From positions 372,001 to 436,000 of the forward strand of contig CAWEYR010000028.1 in assembly GCA_963813345.1 (NCBI GenBank): a DNA stretch of 64,000 bases, written 5' to 3'. This DNA comes from CAWDDA01 sp963813345 (GTDB taxonomy: Bacteria; Acidobacteriota; Blastocatellia; RBC074). A program made the translations under genes and the position numbers. The notes under the pieces were generated by a model. The model was not told where the DNA came from. It made no database searches and saw only the letters and a program-made list of their open reading frames with translations. Each line of letters starts with the position of its first letter. The first letter of the stretch is position 1. This document shows, piece by piece, positions 24,566-35,700 of this stretch.

Positions 24566-26204
24566 ATGGTGGGAATGAAAACCTTGAAGCAGCAAACCTG
24601 GATTCTAATCGCCGGGCTCGCGTTGGCGCTCGGCGGCGTATCTGTTACGGCCCAAAGTGTCACCGCGGCGGAACCGCTCAGTGTTCGCAGAGCCGAACCG
24701 GCAACCGTTGAAATCTGGAATCGCCCAATCGTCACTCTTCGCGCTGCAGTTGGGAGCCTCGATCCGAGCGACCGGGCGGCCAATGTGCGACAGCGGATTG
24801 AATCACTTCCCTACACAGCCCTTGGTGAACAGGTCACCGTTTCACGCGCGAGTATCGGCCAGCTGGAAGGCGTGATGCTACAGGTTGGCGCACAAAACAT
24901 CGTCGGTCTCCTGCCCGAAGACCTTGACCCTGAATCTCGTCAAACCCTTGACGATGTGGGCGAGGCAGCCGCCGCGCAACTTCGCGAGGTACTCCGAGTT
25001 CGCGCAGAACAGCGTCGGTTGCCTGTGCTGCTTCGAGGCATTGTTTTCTCGTTGCTTGCATCGATCGCTCTCGCATTGGCTCTATGGGGAATCGCGCGAC
25101 TCTACCGTAGTGCGCGTAATCGCCTCGACAAGGCGAAGGGCAAGCACCTCACGGTCGGTAACATCGATCTTTCCCCTTTTCTATCCTCAATCGAGCGGGG
25201 ATTGATCAAGCTGACCGCGTTTGGCCTCGGTGTGGTGGCCGCGATATCTATGGCTCACTTTCGTTCTGCTCCAGTTCCCATACAGCCAGCCGTGGGGTGA
25301 ACGCGTCGGAGCATATCTCTACAGCGTCCTCGCTCAGCTGGGTATCAGTGCCCTGGCGGCGATGCCGGGACTATTCACGGTCCTGCTTATCCTGGTGATC
25401 ACGAGAGTGATCGTTCGAATCGTGAATGGAGTACTCGTCAGCGCAGAGGAGTCGCGGTTGCGTCTCAGCTGGCTGGACCCTGATACCGCGAAAGCGACGC
25501 GACGAATCCTGGTCATACTCATCTGGGTATTTGCCGTCATCGTTGCCTACCCTTACATTCCAGGGTCAAATAGTGATGCGTTCAAGGGAGTGAGCGTCTT
25601 CATTGGGCTGATCATCTCACTTGGTTCCGCCGGCCTCGTCAATCAAATTATGCACGGTCTCGTAGTCGTCTACTCGCGGGCGCTAAGGCCAGGAGACTAT
25701 GTAAAAACAGGCGACACTATTGGGCACGTAACTCACCTGGGATTTCTCTCGATAAAAATCAGAACTCCCTGGCGCGAGGAGATCACCATTCCGAATGCGG
25801 TTCTGACGTCAAGTACAGTCACCAACTACACGCGACTTGCGGGCGGAGCATTCGTGTCTGCGACTGTCACGATCGGGTATGACACCCCGTGGCGCCAGGT
25901 TCACGCGATGCTGAAACTTGCTGCTGCACGCACGCCAGGAGTGCGCAAGGACCCGGAGCAAAGAATCCTGCAGCGCGCGCTCTCCGATTACTACGTAGAA
26001 TACGAGCTGTTCGCGGCCCTTGACCATCCGGATGATCGTTTACAGGTGCTCTCTGACTTGCATGAGCAGATTCAGGATGCATTCAACGAATTCGGAGTGC
26101 AGATCATGTCACCGCATTTCAGGAGACAACCAGAAGAAAAGGTTGTTGTCGACAAGTCACAGTGGTACGCCACTCCTGCTGCGCCACCTGGCTCTGAAAA
26201 TTAG
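24566..26204 (+). CDS. MscS-type mechanosensitive channel, frame interrupted
   Basis: A large small-conductance mechanosensitive channel. The first part (24566-25260) has a signal peptide (ILIAGLALALGGVSVTAQ), a periplasmic domain, and the first membrane helix RGIVFSLLASIALALALW. At about 25250-25260 a one-base shift moves into the second frame, which continues WLTFVLLQFPYSQPWGERV and carries further helices and the pore helix with the glycine/alanine pattern IGLIISLGSAGLVNQIMHGL. The beta domain (LRPGDYVKTGDTIGHVTHLG, VLTSSTVTNYTR) and a C-terminal alpha/beta domain follow. The full product would be about 545 residues. It releases solutes during osmotic down-shock. The break falls inside the membrane part, so the gene is functional only if it is an error. 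Confidence 0.8.
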
Positions 26205-26319
26205 CTGAGGACGCGAAGACTTCATGGCATAATAGCCAGTGCTACCCCCAACCCGATTAGAGCAATAACCCTTATTTAGGAACGGCCTGATACGCTGGCG
26301 CCGGTCTTCGACCGGCGAA

Positions 26320-26375
26320 GCAGGCTGAAGCTTGAACTCACACCTATTCAGTTTTGAGTTCAAGCTTTAGCTTGC
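26320..26375. repeat. GAGTTCAAGCTT palindrome, third copy
   Basis: Arms 26320-26340 and 26355-26375 (21 bases, about two mismatches), loop CACCTATTCAGTTT. It shares its core with 7825-7913 and 14311-14392. It sits 35 bp upstream of the VWFA gene. The rest of 26205-26409 holds nothing else. Confidence 0.75.
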
Positions 26376-26409
26376 GACGGCGCCGAAGGCGACGTCGAAG
26401 GGAGGAAAC

Positions 26410-27409
26410 ATGCTCCGTCCAGAAATCTTTCATATGCTGTTGGGATCAATCTTCTTTGCTGTTCTCAGCGCAGCCCAAGCCTTCGGACAGTCGAACAATG
26501 ATGTGGAACGCGTCACAGTTCGCACTGAGATGGTCAACGTCAACGTCCTTGCCAGGCAAAAAACAACTGGTCGCATCATCAGCAATTTAGCAAAGGCGGA
26601 TTTCAGCGTCTTCGAGGATGGTGTTCAGCAGACTATTTCGTATTTCAGCCAGCAGGAGCTTCCGCTTTCGATCATCCTCCTCGTCGACCGTGCCGGATGT
26701 ACCAATGCATTCAGTGACCAGATTCGTGCGGCGACTATAAAGACACTCGGCAACCTCAAGGCTGAAGATGAAGTTGCTATTATGACCTTCTCCAGCAAAG
26801 TGAATCTTGTCCAACCTTTCACGCGTCAACGTCAATTGATCTCCGACCAGATTGCAGCAGTAGAGAAGCAGCACCGCAGCGAGCAGCACTTCTTCAACTC
26901 CGGAATGCACGCAGCGGCAACTTACATGAACAAAGCAGCGAATCCCGCGGGGAGACGTGCGATCATCGTACTGACCAGCCTTGAAGCGAGCGTTGATTTT
27001 TCAAGAATCTCAGAGAAGGAGGCACTCCAGGCCGTCCTCGAATCGGGCGCAGTCGTTTCAGGTGTTCTGGTCAAGACTATTGGTGGACGGATCGAGCAAG
27101 GCGTTCGCGGTAAACCGACGAGCATTCTGCGACATATCGGTCTACCGTCAGGAAGTCTCAAACTATTTGTCACAGAGACGGGTGGGGAGCTGATCAGCGA
27201 GGCGCCGGAGAAGATGGAAGATGCGCTTACCAACAGTGTTGAACAATATCGCGGAGAGCTATTCGCTCGCCTACCTTCCAACGAACTCCGCCCGTGACGG
27301 CAAACGCCGCCGCATTGGCCTGAAAATATCTCCCACAGTTGAGCAGCGCGAAGGCCAAACAGTGCTGATAGCGCGTCGCAGCTACGTTATGCCGAAAGAC
27401 GGAAAATGA
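26410..27409 (+). CDS. Secreted VWFA-domain protein, frame interrupted near its end
   Basis: A von Willebrand A protein of the acidobacterial secreted type. It has a signal peptide (LGSIFFAVLSAAQAFG) and an N-terminal FEDGVQQTISYFSQQELPLS segment that precedes the VWA fold in this group. SIILLVDRAGCTNAF follows, where the usual DxSxS metal site is replaced by DRAGC, so metal binding may be lost. The rest of the Rossmann-like fold is well kept (KTLGNLKAEDEVAIMTFSSK, RAIIVLTSLEAS). A one-base shift at about 27232-27240 changes the frame. The true C-terminus is AESYSLAYLPTNSARDGKRR through IARRSYVMPKDGK, stopping at 27409. About 332 residues in all. Confidence 0.82.
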
Positions 27410-27455
27410 TACGTATTCGGCGATATCCTCTCAAGCGCCGCTTGAGTTTGTCCGC

Positions 27456-27709
27456 TTGCTAGGATGCGGAGCGCCGGAGCGGAGCGTGGAGCGCCGCCTC
27501 CGGCTGGCCCTGCGAAGCGTCGCTCGCAGGCGAGTGGATTGCCAACCCAGACGAAATTGGACCTGTGTCAGTCGCGAGGACCGCGCTGGGCTACAGGTAC
27601 TGGATCTTGCTTGCGTTACCTACGAGCGCAATGCCGGCACCGGAGGCCGGCGTCTCCCAGGGCCGGCCGGGAGGCAGGCGCTCCAGGCTCGCAGCCTGGC
27701 GCTCCCAGG
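27456..27709. repeat. Region of degenerate GC-rich repeats
   Basis: About 250 bp of mixed GC-rich repeats, including GCGCTCCAGGCTCGCAGCC with its partner at 27678-27706 (same type as 50104-50125 and 51677-51763), and AGCGCCGGAGCGGAGC-like tracts. I see no gene in 27410-27709. Small open frames here are repeat translations. Confidence 0.6.
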
Positions 27710-28499
27710 TCATTTTTCTATCCGCGACTTTTGGGTGTAACCAAGCTCTGCTCCGCCTGAAATGATGTAGTCCACGCCCGTTGTGAAGACAGCGTCGGCT
27801 GCCAGGTAAAGGCAGAGCCGGCCGACCTCGTCAATCGTGCCCAGACGCCCTAGAATCTGCGCAGCACCTCCGTCGGCCAGACGCTTCGCCGAGTCGCGTG
27901 AACCATTGTTTAGCTCTCTCCACAACGGCGTATCGATGTTGCCCGGCGAGACCGAGTTCACCCGAACGCCGTGCGCGGCCTCATCGATCGCCAGGGCTTT
28001 CGTGAAAGCAGTGATCGCTCCTTTCGAAGCCGCGTAAGTCACAGCGTGAAGCTGGCCGATCCTTGCGACCAGGCTCGACATGTTGATGATATTCCCTTTC
28101 GTCCGGCGAAGATGCGGCAAGGCAAACTTGCAGGCGGTAAACGCGCTCACGAGATTCAGCTCCAGCAGGTCGCGGAACTCCTGCGCAGAAAAATCGTCAA
28201 TCGGTCTATGCGGCGGATGCCAGCCGGCGTTGTTGATCAGACAATCAATACGCCCCGTTCGTTTGATAGTCTCCGTGATCAGGTTCTCGATGTCCGCGCC
28301 CCTGGTGACATCACACGCGATGAACTGCGCTCTGCCAGCTTCGGTCGTTGCTCAATGCATTCTTCAGCGCTGATCCGGTTTGCTGATTGCGGTCGGCGAT
28401 GAGAACGACGGCTCCGGCCTCGACGAATGCACGTGCGCAGCCCGCTCCGATACCGCGGCTGCCGCCTGTGATGATGACGACTCTATCCTCGTAGCGCAT
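27710..28499 (-). CDS. SDR-family oxidoreductase, frame interrupted
   Basis: A short-chain dehydrogenase/reductase. The N-terminal part (from 28499) has the Rossmann loop VIITGGSRGIGAG and NAD(P)-binding D/R residues. Near 28340 a single base shift interrupts the frame. The second part (its later half is the open frame 28150-27710) continues ACDVTRGADI and LINNAGWHPPHRPID (NNAG motif), the Ser of MSSLVARIG, the active-site YAASKGA, and ends with GVDYIISGGAELGY. The total would be about 262 residues, the usual size. It is divergent from the large TonB receptors, and both share the operator-bearing region, which suggests a joint role in sugar or sugar-acid use. The substrate cannot be deduced. 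Confidence 0.83.
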
Positions 28500-28540
28500 C
28501 TCTCCGCCCTGAAACGGATATGGATCCGGTCTTGAAAAAA

Positions 28541-28593
28541 TGTTACCGGTAACTACTGGGAATATTGACAGCGTTACCGATAACGAATATTAT
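28541..28593 (+). promoter_or_regulatory. Two palindromic operators and a near-consensus promoter
   Basis: A perfect 12-base palindrome GTTACCGGTAAC lies at 28542-28553. A near-identical one, GTTACCGATAAC, lies at 28573-28584, centres 31 bp apart, close to three helical turns. The second lies exactly in the 17-base spacer between TTGACA (28565-28570) and TATTAT (28588-28593). The central CG fits LacI/GalR-family operators. The layout implies a repressor covering the promoter, with a second site allowing cooperative binding. No such regulator gene is in the window. Confidence 0.75.
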
Positions 28594-28728
28594 CATGCGC
28601 CGCCATGAGAATGTAAAAGTATTTGCGCGCTTTCACGCGTTGCGACTTTGCTGGGAATGATCTTGCTGGGATAGAGCTGGATGGAACAGTCGAGTCGAAC
28701 TGAAGTCTGAACTCGTCCGTGTGAGCCA

Positions 28729-31700
28729 TTGATCAGGAGGTTTCTATGTCTACGATCAAATCGCATTGGTCAAGATCCATCGCTCGGTCTGCTTTGCATT
28801 TTGCTCGCGAGCGGGCTTGCCATGGCGCAGACAGTAACGGGCACGATTTCAGGCACAGTCGTCGATGCCACCGAGCGTGCGATTACCGGAGCCACCGTTA
28901 CATTCGTCAATGCGAAGACGGGCGACACGCGTACCGTCACTACAAATGAGTCGGGAGGTTTCAGTGTTCCGGCGCTCCAGCCGGATGTCTACACGGTGAA
29001 GGTCGAGCTGAGAGGTTTCCGCAGTCTGCAGCGGCAGAACATCGTGTTGACGGCGAGCGAGAACCTGGCGCTCGGGCGACTGGTGCTCGAGGTCGGGGAG
29101 TTGACCGAAACGGTCACCACAGTGGCCGAAGGTGCGATGGTCGAAGCTGCGGGCAGCGACCTGACCGGCCGGCTCACGTCCGACCAGATCGACTTGATCT
29201 CAACAAAAGGCCGCGACATTACGTCGCTTCTGCGATTGTTGCCTGGAGTGTCCTACATTGACGATATCGAAAGTGTGGGCGAGGGCTTCGGAACAGACCT
29301 GCCCAACATCTCGGGCCAGCGCGGCCGTTCGACTATGGCCACCGTCAATGGACTGAATGCCAGCGAGCCAAGCGGAAATAACAAAATCAGCATGACAACA
29401 AACCAGGACGCGATCGCCGAAGTCAAAGTCCTGCGCAACAACTACTCGGCGGAGTTCGGCAATAATGGCGGCGCCCAGATCACGATCGTCACAAAGGGCG
29501 GCAAGAAGAACTATTTCGGCACAGGATATTACTTCCTGCGCAATGAGGCGCTGAACGCCAACAGCTTTTTCAATAACAGGCAGGACCTGCCGAGGGCGAC
29601 CTACCGCCATAACATCTGGGGTTTCAATGTTGGCGGACCTGTACAGATACCCTGGCTTTTCCCGAACAAAGAGAAGAGAAAGCTATTCTTCTTCTACTCA
29701 CTCGAGAAGCCGCACACGATCACACCAACCAGCACCAAATTCGTGACTGTCCCTACTGAGCGCGAGCGCAACGGAGATTTCTCTCAGTCATTCACCGGAC
29801 TCTCAGGTGGCCAGCCAGTGAGGGCTTTTGTTCGCGATCCGCTCCGAACCGGCAATTGCAACGCTACGGATCAGAGCGCATGTTTCCGCGACCCTTCGCG
29901 CGCGACGGCGGAAAACCCGCTGGGATTGAACATCATTCCACGCGACCGGTTCAATCCGAGCGGCGCGGCGATGCTGAACTATTTTCCTCTACCCAATCAG
30001 CCAGGCGGCCGCACCCTGACCGGGAACGCATTCAATTACGTGGTCCAAAAGAGTGTGGACGTGCCTAAGCAGAGCCAGGTTATCCGCGTGGACTTCAAGC
30101 CGACCGAGAGGGACACCATCTACGTGAATCTGCAATGGTGGACCGCAGATAACGAAGGGTTTGACACTTCGGGCTGGCCTGGCGGAGATAACAACCGTTG
30201 GGGGATCAGTTCACACTATCTGTATAAGGATAACGGCATGTCGGTCAACTGGGTCCGTGTGTTCAGCCCGACGATGGTCAATGAGGTCTCACTTGGTCTT
30301 CGCCACGACTCCGAGGGCTTTATCCCGTCCGATGGCGAACTGGAAGGGTTGACCCGGACAGCGTTGAATTACACCGCTCCACAGCTCTTTCCGGGTAACA
30401 ACACGCTTGGCACGATCCCGCGAGCCACCAATTGGGGAGGTCTATCGCAAACCACGGTAGCCAATATCAACTGGCTCGATCGCTGGGGCGAGGTGGGCAA
30501 CGACTATATCCTCCCGTCGATCTCGGATAACTTCACGCTCACTCGACAAAACCACACTTACAAGGCAGGCATATATATTGAACGGATGCGGAATGGTGAA
30601 GCCCCAGGCGGGAACTGGACCGGGATTTTCAACTTCCAGAGCAACGTTGCTGACTTCACGGCCAACCTTGGAAACACAGGCCATCCCTTTGGGAACGCTA
30701 TCACGGGTAGTTTCCGGAGCTACAGTGAGACATCTCATCGTCCTCACACTGATGCGGAGCGATTGTCGGTTCAATGGTATGTGCAGGATCAGTGGAGAGT
30801 GAACCGCTCATTGACGCTCAACTACGGGTTGCGCATGGGCTGGTACGCGCAGTGGAATCCGCGCAGCGATGAGGCCTCAAATTTCGAGCCGGCACTCTTC
30901 GATCCAGCAAAAGCGCAGGTGCTCTATCGCCCCTTCTGCGTCGGTGGTACGCCTGCGATTGGAACCGCGTGTGCCACCGCGAACCGGCGCGCGCAAAATC
31001 CGGTGACCGGCGAGCTTCTTACCAATACCAATCTTGTTGGCTCATTCGTTCCCGGAGTTGGCAATCCCAACAATGGCCTGGTGCTGGCGGCTGATCCAAA
31101 TGTTCCGCGCGGATTCAAGGATCCGGCGCCCATCCAATGGGAGCCGCGTTTTGGATTTGCCTGGAGCCCGTTTCAAAATGGCAAGACCGTCCTCCGCGCC
31201 CAGGGTGGCATTTATCACAGCTCGCGAGTTGGCGGCGGGACGAACGGCGGTCCCCCGACCGGCAATCCGCCCTTTCAGCGCAGTGTGACGATTGATTTCG
31301 GCACGATCGATAACCTGGCTAACCTCATTGGCACTTCCCTGCTAAGGCCGACGGCGTTGAGGGCACTCGAACGTCTCACGCACACGGCAACTATCTACAA
31401 CTTCTCGATGGGTATCCAGCGGGAGATCGGTTTCGGGACGATCCTCGAAGTCAGTTATGTTGGTTCGCTCGGCCGGCACCTTGGGGAGCAGCGCAATCTG
31501 AATGCGGTTCCCGACGCTGCAAGATTCGTGGATGTGAATCCGCAGAATCGAAATCCGTTTAGCACCAACGGGGCGCTGGGCGACGATTTTCTGCGCCCAT
31601 ACCAGGGTTACGGTGACATAAACATGGTCATGCAATCGGGTACTTCGAACTATAACGGTCTGCAGGTTCAGGTCAATCGCCGGTATGCCCGTGGATTCCT

Positions 31701-32475
31701 GTTTGGCGTCGCCTACACCTGGCACAAGACACTCGACTATGCCAACGACGACTCCTCCGACGTGGCTTTCCCGCGTCCGTACAAGGCTTTCAATTACGGC
31801 CCGGCTGATCACGACCAAAGCCACATCTTTACAGCCAACTATATCTGGGACATCCCTGGTCCGGGACGGCGATGGGACAACCGCGTCGTCAGAGCGCTCT
31901 TCGACGGCTGGCAGCTTTCAGGCACGACGTCTCTCGTTACCGGCAGGCCGAAAGGTGTTGGTGTCAGTTACACCGGAGATACGGTCACTGTCGCTGCGGG
32001 TCAGTCCTGTCCTATCGGTACCATCCGGTCGTCATCTACACAATGCGCAGTCATCACTGACATTACTGGCGGAGAAGTAAATGCGCGCCCGCTCGTGCTC
32101 TGTGATCCGAATCGTGAGGTCGATGCCGCGCCCGACGGAACGCCGAGATTTATTGATGCTTCCTGTTTCACACGCGCTCTCGTGAGGGGAGAGATTGGCA
32201 ACGCGTCGAGAAACATGATCCGACGCCCGGGCGTCATCAACTCGGATCTCGCGTTTTTCAAGAACATCCAGCTGCGCGAGAACCTGCGGCTCCAGTTTCG
32301 CTGGGAGATGTACAACATTTTCAACCACACAAATTTCAACGACGTTGATACCGATCTGGTCTTCCGGCGCGATGCCGCGACAGGTCAGTATACGCAGACC
32401 AATACGCGGTTTGGCCAGCCGATCACGGCGCGCTCGCCGCGCGTGATGCAGGGTTCGCTAAGGATCAATTTTTAG
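28729..32475 (+). CDS. Oar-like TonB-dependent receptor 1
   Basis: An outer-membrane receptor of about 1,240 residues. The N-terminus has a signal peptide (LGLLCILLASGLAMAQ). A carboxypeptidase-regulatory (Ig-like) domain follows (VTGTISGTVVDATERAITGA, YTVKVELRGFRSLQRQ), then a plug (LPGVSYIDDIESVG, IAEVKVLRNNYSAEFG, GGAQITIVTKGG) and a large beta-barrel ending in Phe (GSLRINF), as outer-membrane proteins do. No SusD is near. The best start by ribosome site (AGGAGG at 28735-28740) is the ATG at 28746, but it is one base out of frame with the signal peptide, so an early indel is suspected. The listed start is the in-frame TTG at 28729. It is controlled by the operator-bearing promoter upstream and likely imports a glycan or oligosaccharide. 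Confidence 0.88.
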   Translation: MIRRFLCLRSNRIGQDPSLGLLCILLASGLAMAQTVTGTISGTVVDATERAITGATVTFVNAKTGDTRTVTTNESGGFSVPALQPDVYTVKVELRGFRSLQRQNIVLTASENLALGRLVLEVGELTETVTTVAEGAMVEAAGSDLTGRLTSDQIDLISTKGRDITSLLRLLPGVSYIDDIESVGEGFGTDLPNISGQRGRSTMATVNGLNASEPSGNNKISMTTNQDAIAEVKVLRNNYSAEFGNNGGAQITIVTKGGKKNYFGTGYYFLRNEALNANSFFNNRQDLPRATYRHNIWGFNVGGPVQIPWLFPNKEKRKLFFFYSLEKPHTITPTSTKFVTVPTERERNGDFSQSFTGLSGGQPVRAFVRDPLRTGNCNATDQSACFRDPSRATAENPLGLNIIPRDRFNPSGAAMLNYFPLPNQPGGRTLTGNAFNYVVQKSVDVPKQSQVIRVDFKPTERDTIYVNLQWWTADNEGFDTSGWPGGDNNRWGISSHYLYKDNGMSVNWVRVFSPTMVNEVSLGLRHDSEGFIPSDGELEGLTRTALNYTAPQLFPGNNTLGTIPRATNWGGLSQTTVANINWLDRWGEVGNDYILPSISDNFTLTRQNHTYKAGIYIERMRNGEAPGGNWTGIFNFQSNVADFTANLGNTGHPFGNAITGSFRSYSETSHRPHTDAERLSVQWYVQDQWRVNRSLTLNYGLRMGWYAQWNPRSDEASNFEPALFDPAKAQVLYRPFCVGGTPAIGTACATANRRAQNPVTGELLTNTNLVGSFVPGVGNPNNGLVLAADPNVPRGFKDPAPIQWEPRFGFAWSPFQNGKTVLRAQGGIYHSSRVGGGTNGGPPTGNPPFQRSVTIDFGTIDNLANLIGTSLLRPTALRALERLTHTATIYNFSMGIQREIGFGTILEVSYVGSLGRHLGEQRNLNAVPDAARFVDVNPQNRNPFSTNGALGDDFLRPYQGYGDINMVMQSGTSNYNGLQVQVNRRYARGFLFGVAYTWHKTLDYANDDSSDVAFPRPYKAFNYGPADHDQSHIFTANYIWDIPGPGRRWDNRVVRALFDGWQLSGTTSLVTGRPKGVGVSYTGDTVTVAAGQSCPIGTIRSSSTQCAVITDITGGEVNARPLVLCDPNREVDAAPDGTPRFIDASCFTRALVRGEIGNASRNMIRRPGVINSDLAFFKNIQLRENLRLQFRWEMYNIFNHTNFNDVDTDLVFRRDAATGQYTQTNTRFGQPITARSPRVMQGSLRINF

Positions 32476-32504
32476 CCGAGGTTCCTGTACGCGACGTGGA
32501 ACGC

Positions 32505-32588
32505 GTGTCAGTAGCCCGACCGTTAGGGAGGGCTTTCGACAGCACAAGCATCGTTGCAAGCCCTCCCTAACGGTCGGGCTACTGACAC
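32505..32588. repeat. Long palindrome, GTGTCAGTAGCCCGACCGT family
   Basis: Arms 32505-32535 and 32558-32588 (31 bases, fully complementary by eye) between receptors 1 and 2. A close copy lies at 51883-51976. Both are followed by a stretch like CAGGCTTACTCCTCCGGAG. The rest of 32476-32734 contains no gene. Confidence 0.85.
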
Positions 32589-32734
32589 GATCCGGCAGAG
32601 ACCAGGCTTACTCCTCCGGAGGCCAAATTCGAGAATTCGGGCGGATTCCGGCTCCGGAGGAGCCAAATGTTTATAGTTCTGACTCGCAATCGATCGAGCT
32701 CCGGTAGGAGCGGCATACACAAGGGAGAACGAAA

Positions 32735-35700
32735 ATGCCATCAGGCAGATCGAGAACAATGGGTAGGAAAATGATCGTGGCCGTGCGGTTTCTGGCGCTG
32801 AGCCTGATGCTTGCCGGCGTAGCGATCGGACAGATCAAGTCGGGCGTTATTACCGGAACGGTGACCGACCCCGACGGTGCAGTGGTGCCTGGTGCCACCG
32901 TATCAGTCGTCAATCAGGCGACGAACGTCGCCACGACTGTGGTCACCGACGCGACGGGGAGTTTTACCTTTCCGTACCTAACACCCGGTGTCTATGCGGT
33001 CAATGTTGAGAGGCCGGGCTCGGGGTTTGCCAAGTACAGTCGGACCGACATCGGCGTCTCGACGGCGCAGACGGTCAAGGTTGAAGTGCGGCTCCAGGCC
33101 GGCATCACGACGGAAACTGTTATGGTCAAGGCCGACGCTGCATCGCTGCAAACCAGCAGCGCTACCGTGCAGAGCACAATCAATCAGCTGGCAGTCGAGT
33201 CACTCCCGAACATCACTCACAATCCGTTCTCTTATGCCGCGCTGCAAGCAGGCGTCGTCCCGCGCGGGTTGTTCAATAACACCCAGAGCACGACCTCTTT
33301 CGGGATTGGAATTGACGGACGTCGTCAAGCGTCCGCCATCGGTATCAACGGTGGCTCGGCCTTCTCGAACGACATCATCCTCGATGGTGTCAGTATTCAG
33401 GGTTCGGCGTGGAACGAGACGGCGGTGCTGCCCAACCAGGACGCATTGCAAGAGGTCAAGACCATCACAAACAACTACTCGGCCGAGTACGGCCGCGCTC
33501 AGGGCGTGGTGCTCTTTACCACCAGGGGCGGAAGCAACGAATATCACGGGTCGGGCTTTTACCGGATCAGGAACGAGGCACTCAACGCCAACTCATTTTC
33601 CAACAACGCCAACAACATCGCTCGCGGTCCGTTCAAGTCACACACGTTCGGTGGCACGGGCGGAGGCAGGATCATCCGGGACAAAGCGTTTTTCTTCGTC
33701 AGCTATGAGGGACTGCGCTTCCATCGCGCTTACGACTATCTCCTGACCGTGCCGACTGAGGCGGAGCGGAGAGGTGATTTCAGTAACACGTACGTCAGCG
33801 TCAGCGGCCGTGCAGTCCCGATCAGACTCTTCGACCCGTACAACGCCACGCGCGTGGGAACAACCAACGTCTATCAACGAACGGCGTTTCCGACCTTCAC
33901 CGATGCGCAAGGGTTGGTCAGAACCAGCGCGCTGCCGACTTCAAGGCTTAACCAGCAGGGTCTGGCACTGCTCAACGCGTACCCGATGCCAAACCGGCCA
34001 CCGGATGACATTTTCAACCGCAACAACTTCTTTCTGCGCGGCAATCAGGAGTTCACCAAGAACAACATCAACTCGCGGGTGGATTACCGCTGGGGCAATC
34101 ACAGCTTTTACGGAACGTACGGCTTTCAAAAGGGCAACATCCTGACGCCGCGCTCGTGGGGTACGGACAATCCGTATTACAGCCGCAAAGAGTTCGTCGG
34201 CAACCAGCAGCCGGATGACAACTATTACGTCGCTCTCGGCGACACGGTAGCCCTTTCGCCGTCGCTGATCCTCGACGTGCGCCTGGGAGTCAACCGCATC
34301 AAGGCGGACAACGAAGCGGATGTCTTCGACAACTACAGCTATGACCAGTTTGGTATTCCCAAAGAGATTCAGGCGCTGAATGCCATTCCGGGCGCGCCGC
34401 CGGCGTTCAGTCCGGGCGGAACGGTGAGCCCTCTCAATCTGGGGACATCGCTCCACAAGCGGGAGCGGCAGACGAACACCGACTTCAATGGAAGCGTGAC
34501 GTGGACGCGCGGGCGCTGGACTCACAAGTTCGGCGGGACATACCGGGTATTGCTCTCCAACTATATCGACCCGGACGACTCGATGCAGATTCAGACCTCG
34601 GCTGATTTCACGCGATCGAACGTCAACGCGGACGGCACCACCGGTGGGCTGACGACACCGGACGCCTCGTACAACGGGCTGGGTCTCGCGTCGATCGCGC
34701 TCGGGAGCTGGGATCACGCGAGTCAGCCCGGGGTTCGCAATCCGGCTGGCGCTTGCGCAGAAATACTATGGGCTTTACAGCCAGAACGACTGGCGGGTCA
34801 GTGACCGTCTGACACTGAACCTGGGGCTGCGCTGGGACGTGCAACCAGGCCCGACTGAGCGATACAACCGGCTTAGCTCGATTGACCTGAACTCGAAGGA
34901 ACCGTTGTTTGGGACACCGGGCGAGATTATCTTCCCGGGTAACACGGTTTCGGACCGCAATCTGTGGCAGACCGACTACAAGAATTTCGCCCCGCGGCTT
35001 GGGGCGGCATACCAACTCAGTAATTCTGTCGTTCTCCGCGGCGGTTACGGCCTTACTTACGTTCCGTCGAACACCGGTTTCAACGACGGGCCGGGCTTTT
35101 ACGCTGCCGGGCCGTTCACGCCATCGGCGCCTTCACAACTGCCACAGAGCCCCTACGGAACTACGCCGGCCGGCGTGGTGATAGGGCCATTCAATAGTCT
35201 TGCTGTGAACGCTATCGTGCTGCCTGTTGGCCCGAACCCGCAAGACCCGCGGATTTACGGCGGTGCTCGCCGCTTCCCCTACGATTACAAGAACGGGTAT
35301 GTCCAGCAGTGGAATTTCTTTGTTGAGCAGAAGCTCGGCGCCAGCTGGATTGTATCTGCCGGGTACATTGGTTCGAAGGGAAGTCGTTTGCAGGTAGTCT
35401 TCATCCCGATAAACAGTCCGCAGCTCGTTGATCCGCAGTTGCTCGACTCGTGGCGGAGCACTTACATTGCAAGCAACGGCACCACGAATCCCGCGGCCCA
35501 GCAAATTCAGAATCCGTGGCAACCGGCCACGGGGCCATTGATTCCCTATGGGGCGGGAGCGATCAGAGCACGCAACATCAGCCGCCTGGATGCTGCCTTC
35601 CCCTATCCGCTGCATGGCGACAATATCCATCTCTCTTCCGGCGTCTCTGATTACAACGCGCTGCAGTTGCAGTTGACGCGCCAGTTCACAGGCGGACTGC

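Noticed and set aside
27456..27760. Open frames of 94-98 codons in the VWFA-SDR gap
   Set aside because: They are translations of GC-rich repeats and run into the SDR end.
33941..34717. Long antisense frame (258 codons) inside TonB receptor 2
   Set aside because: It mirrors a well-conserved coding strand and shows no domain. Long antisense frames are expected in GC-rich genes.
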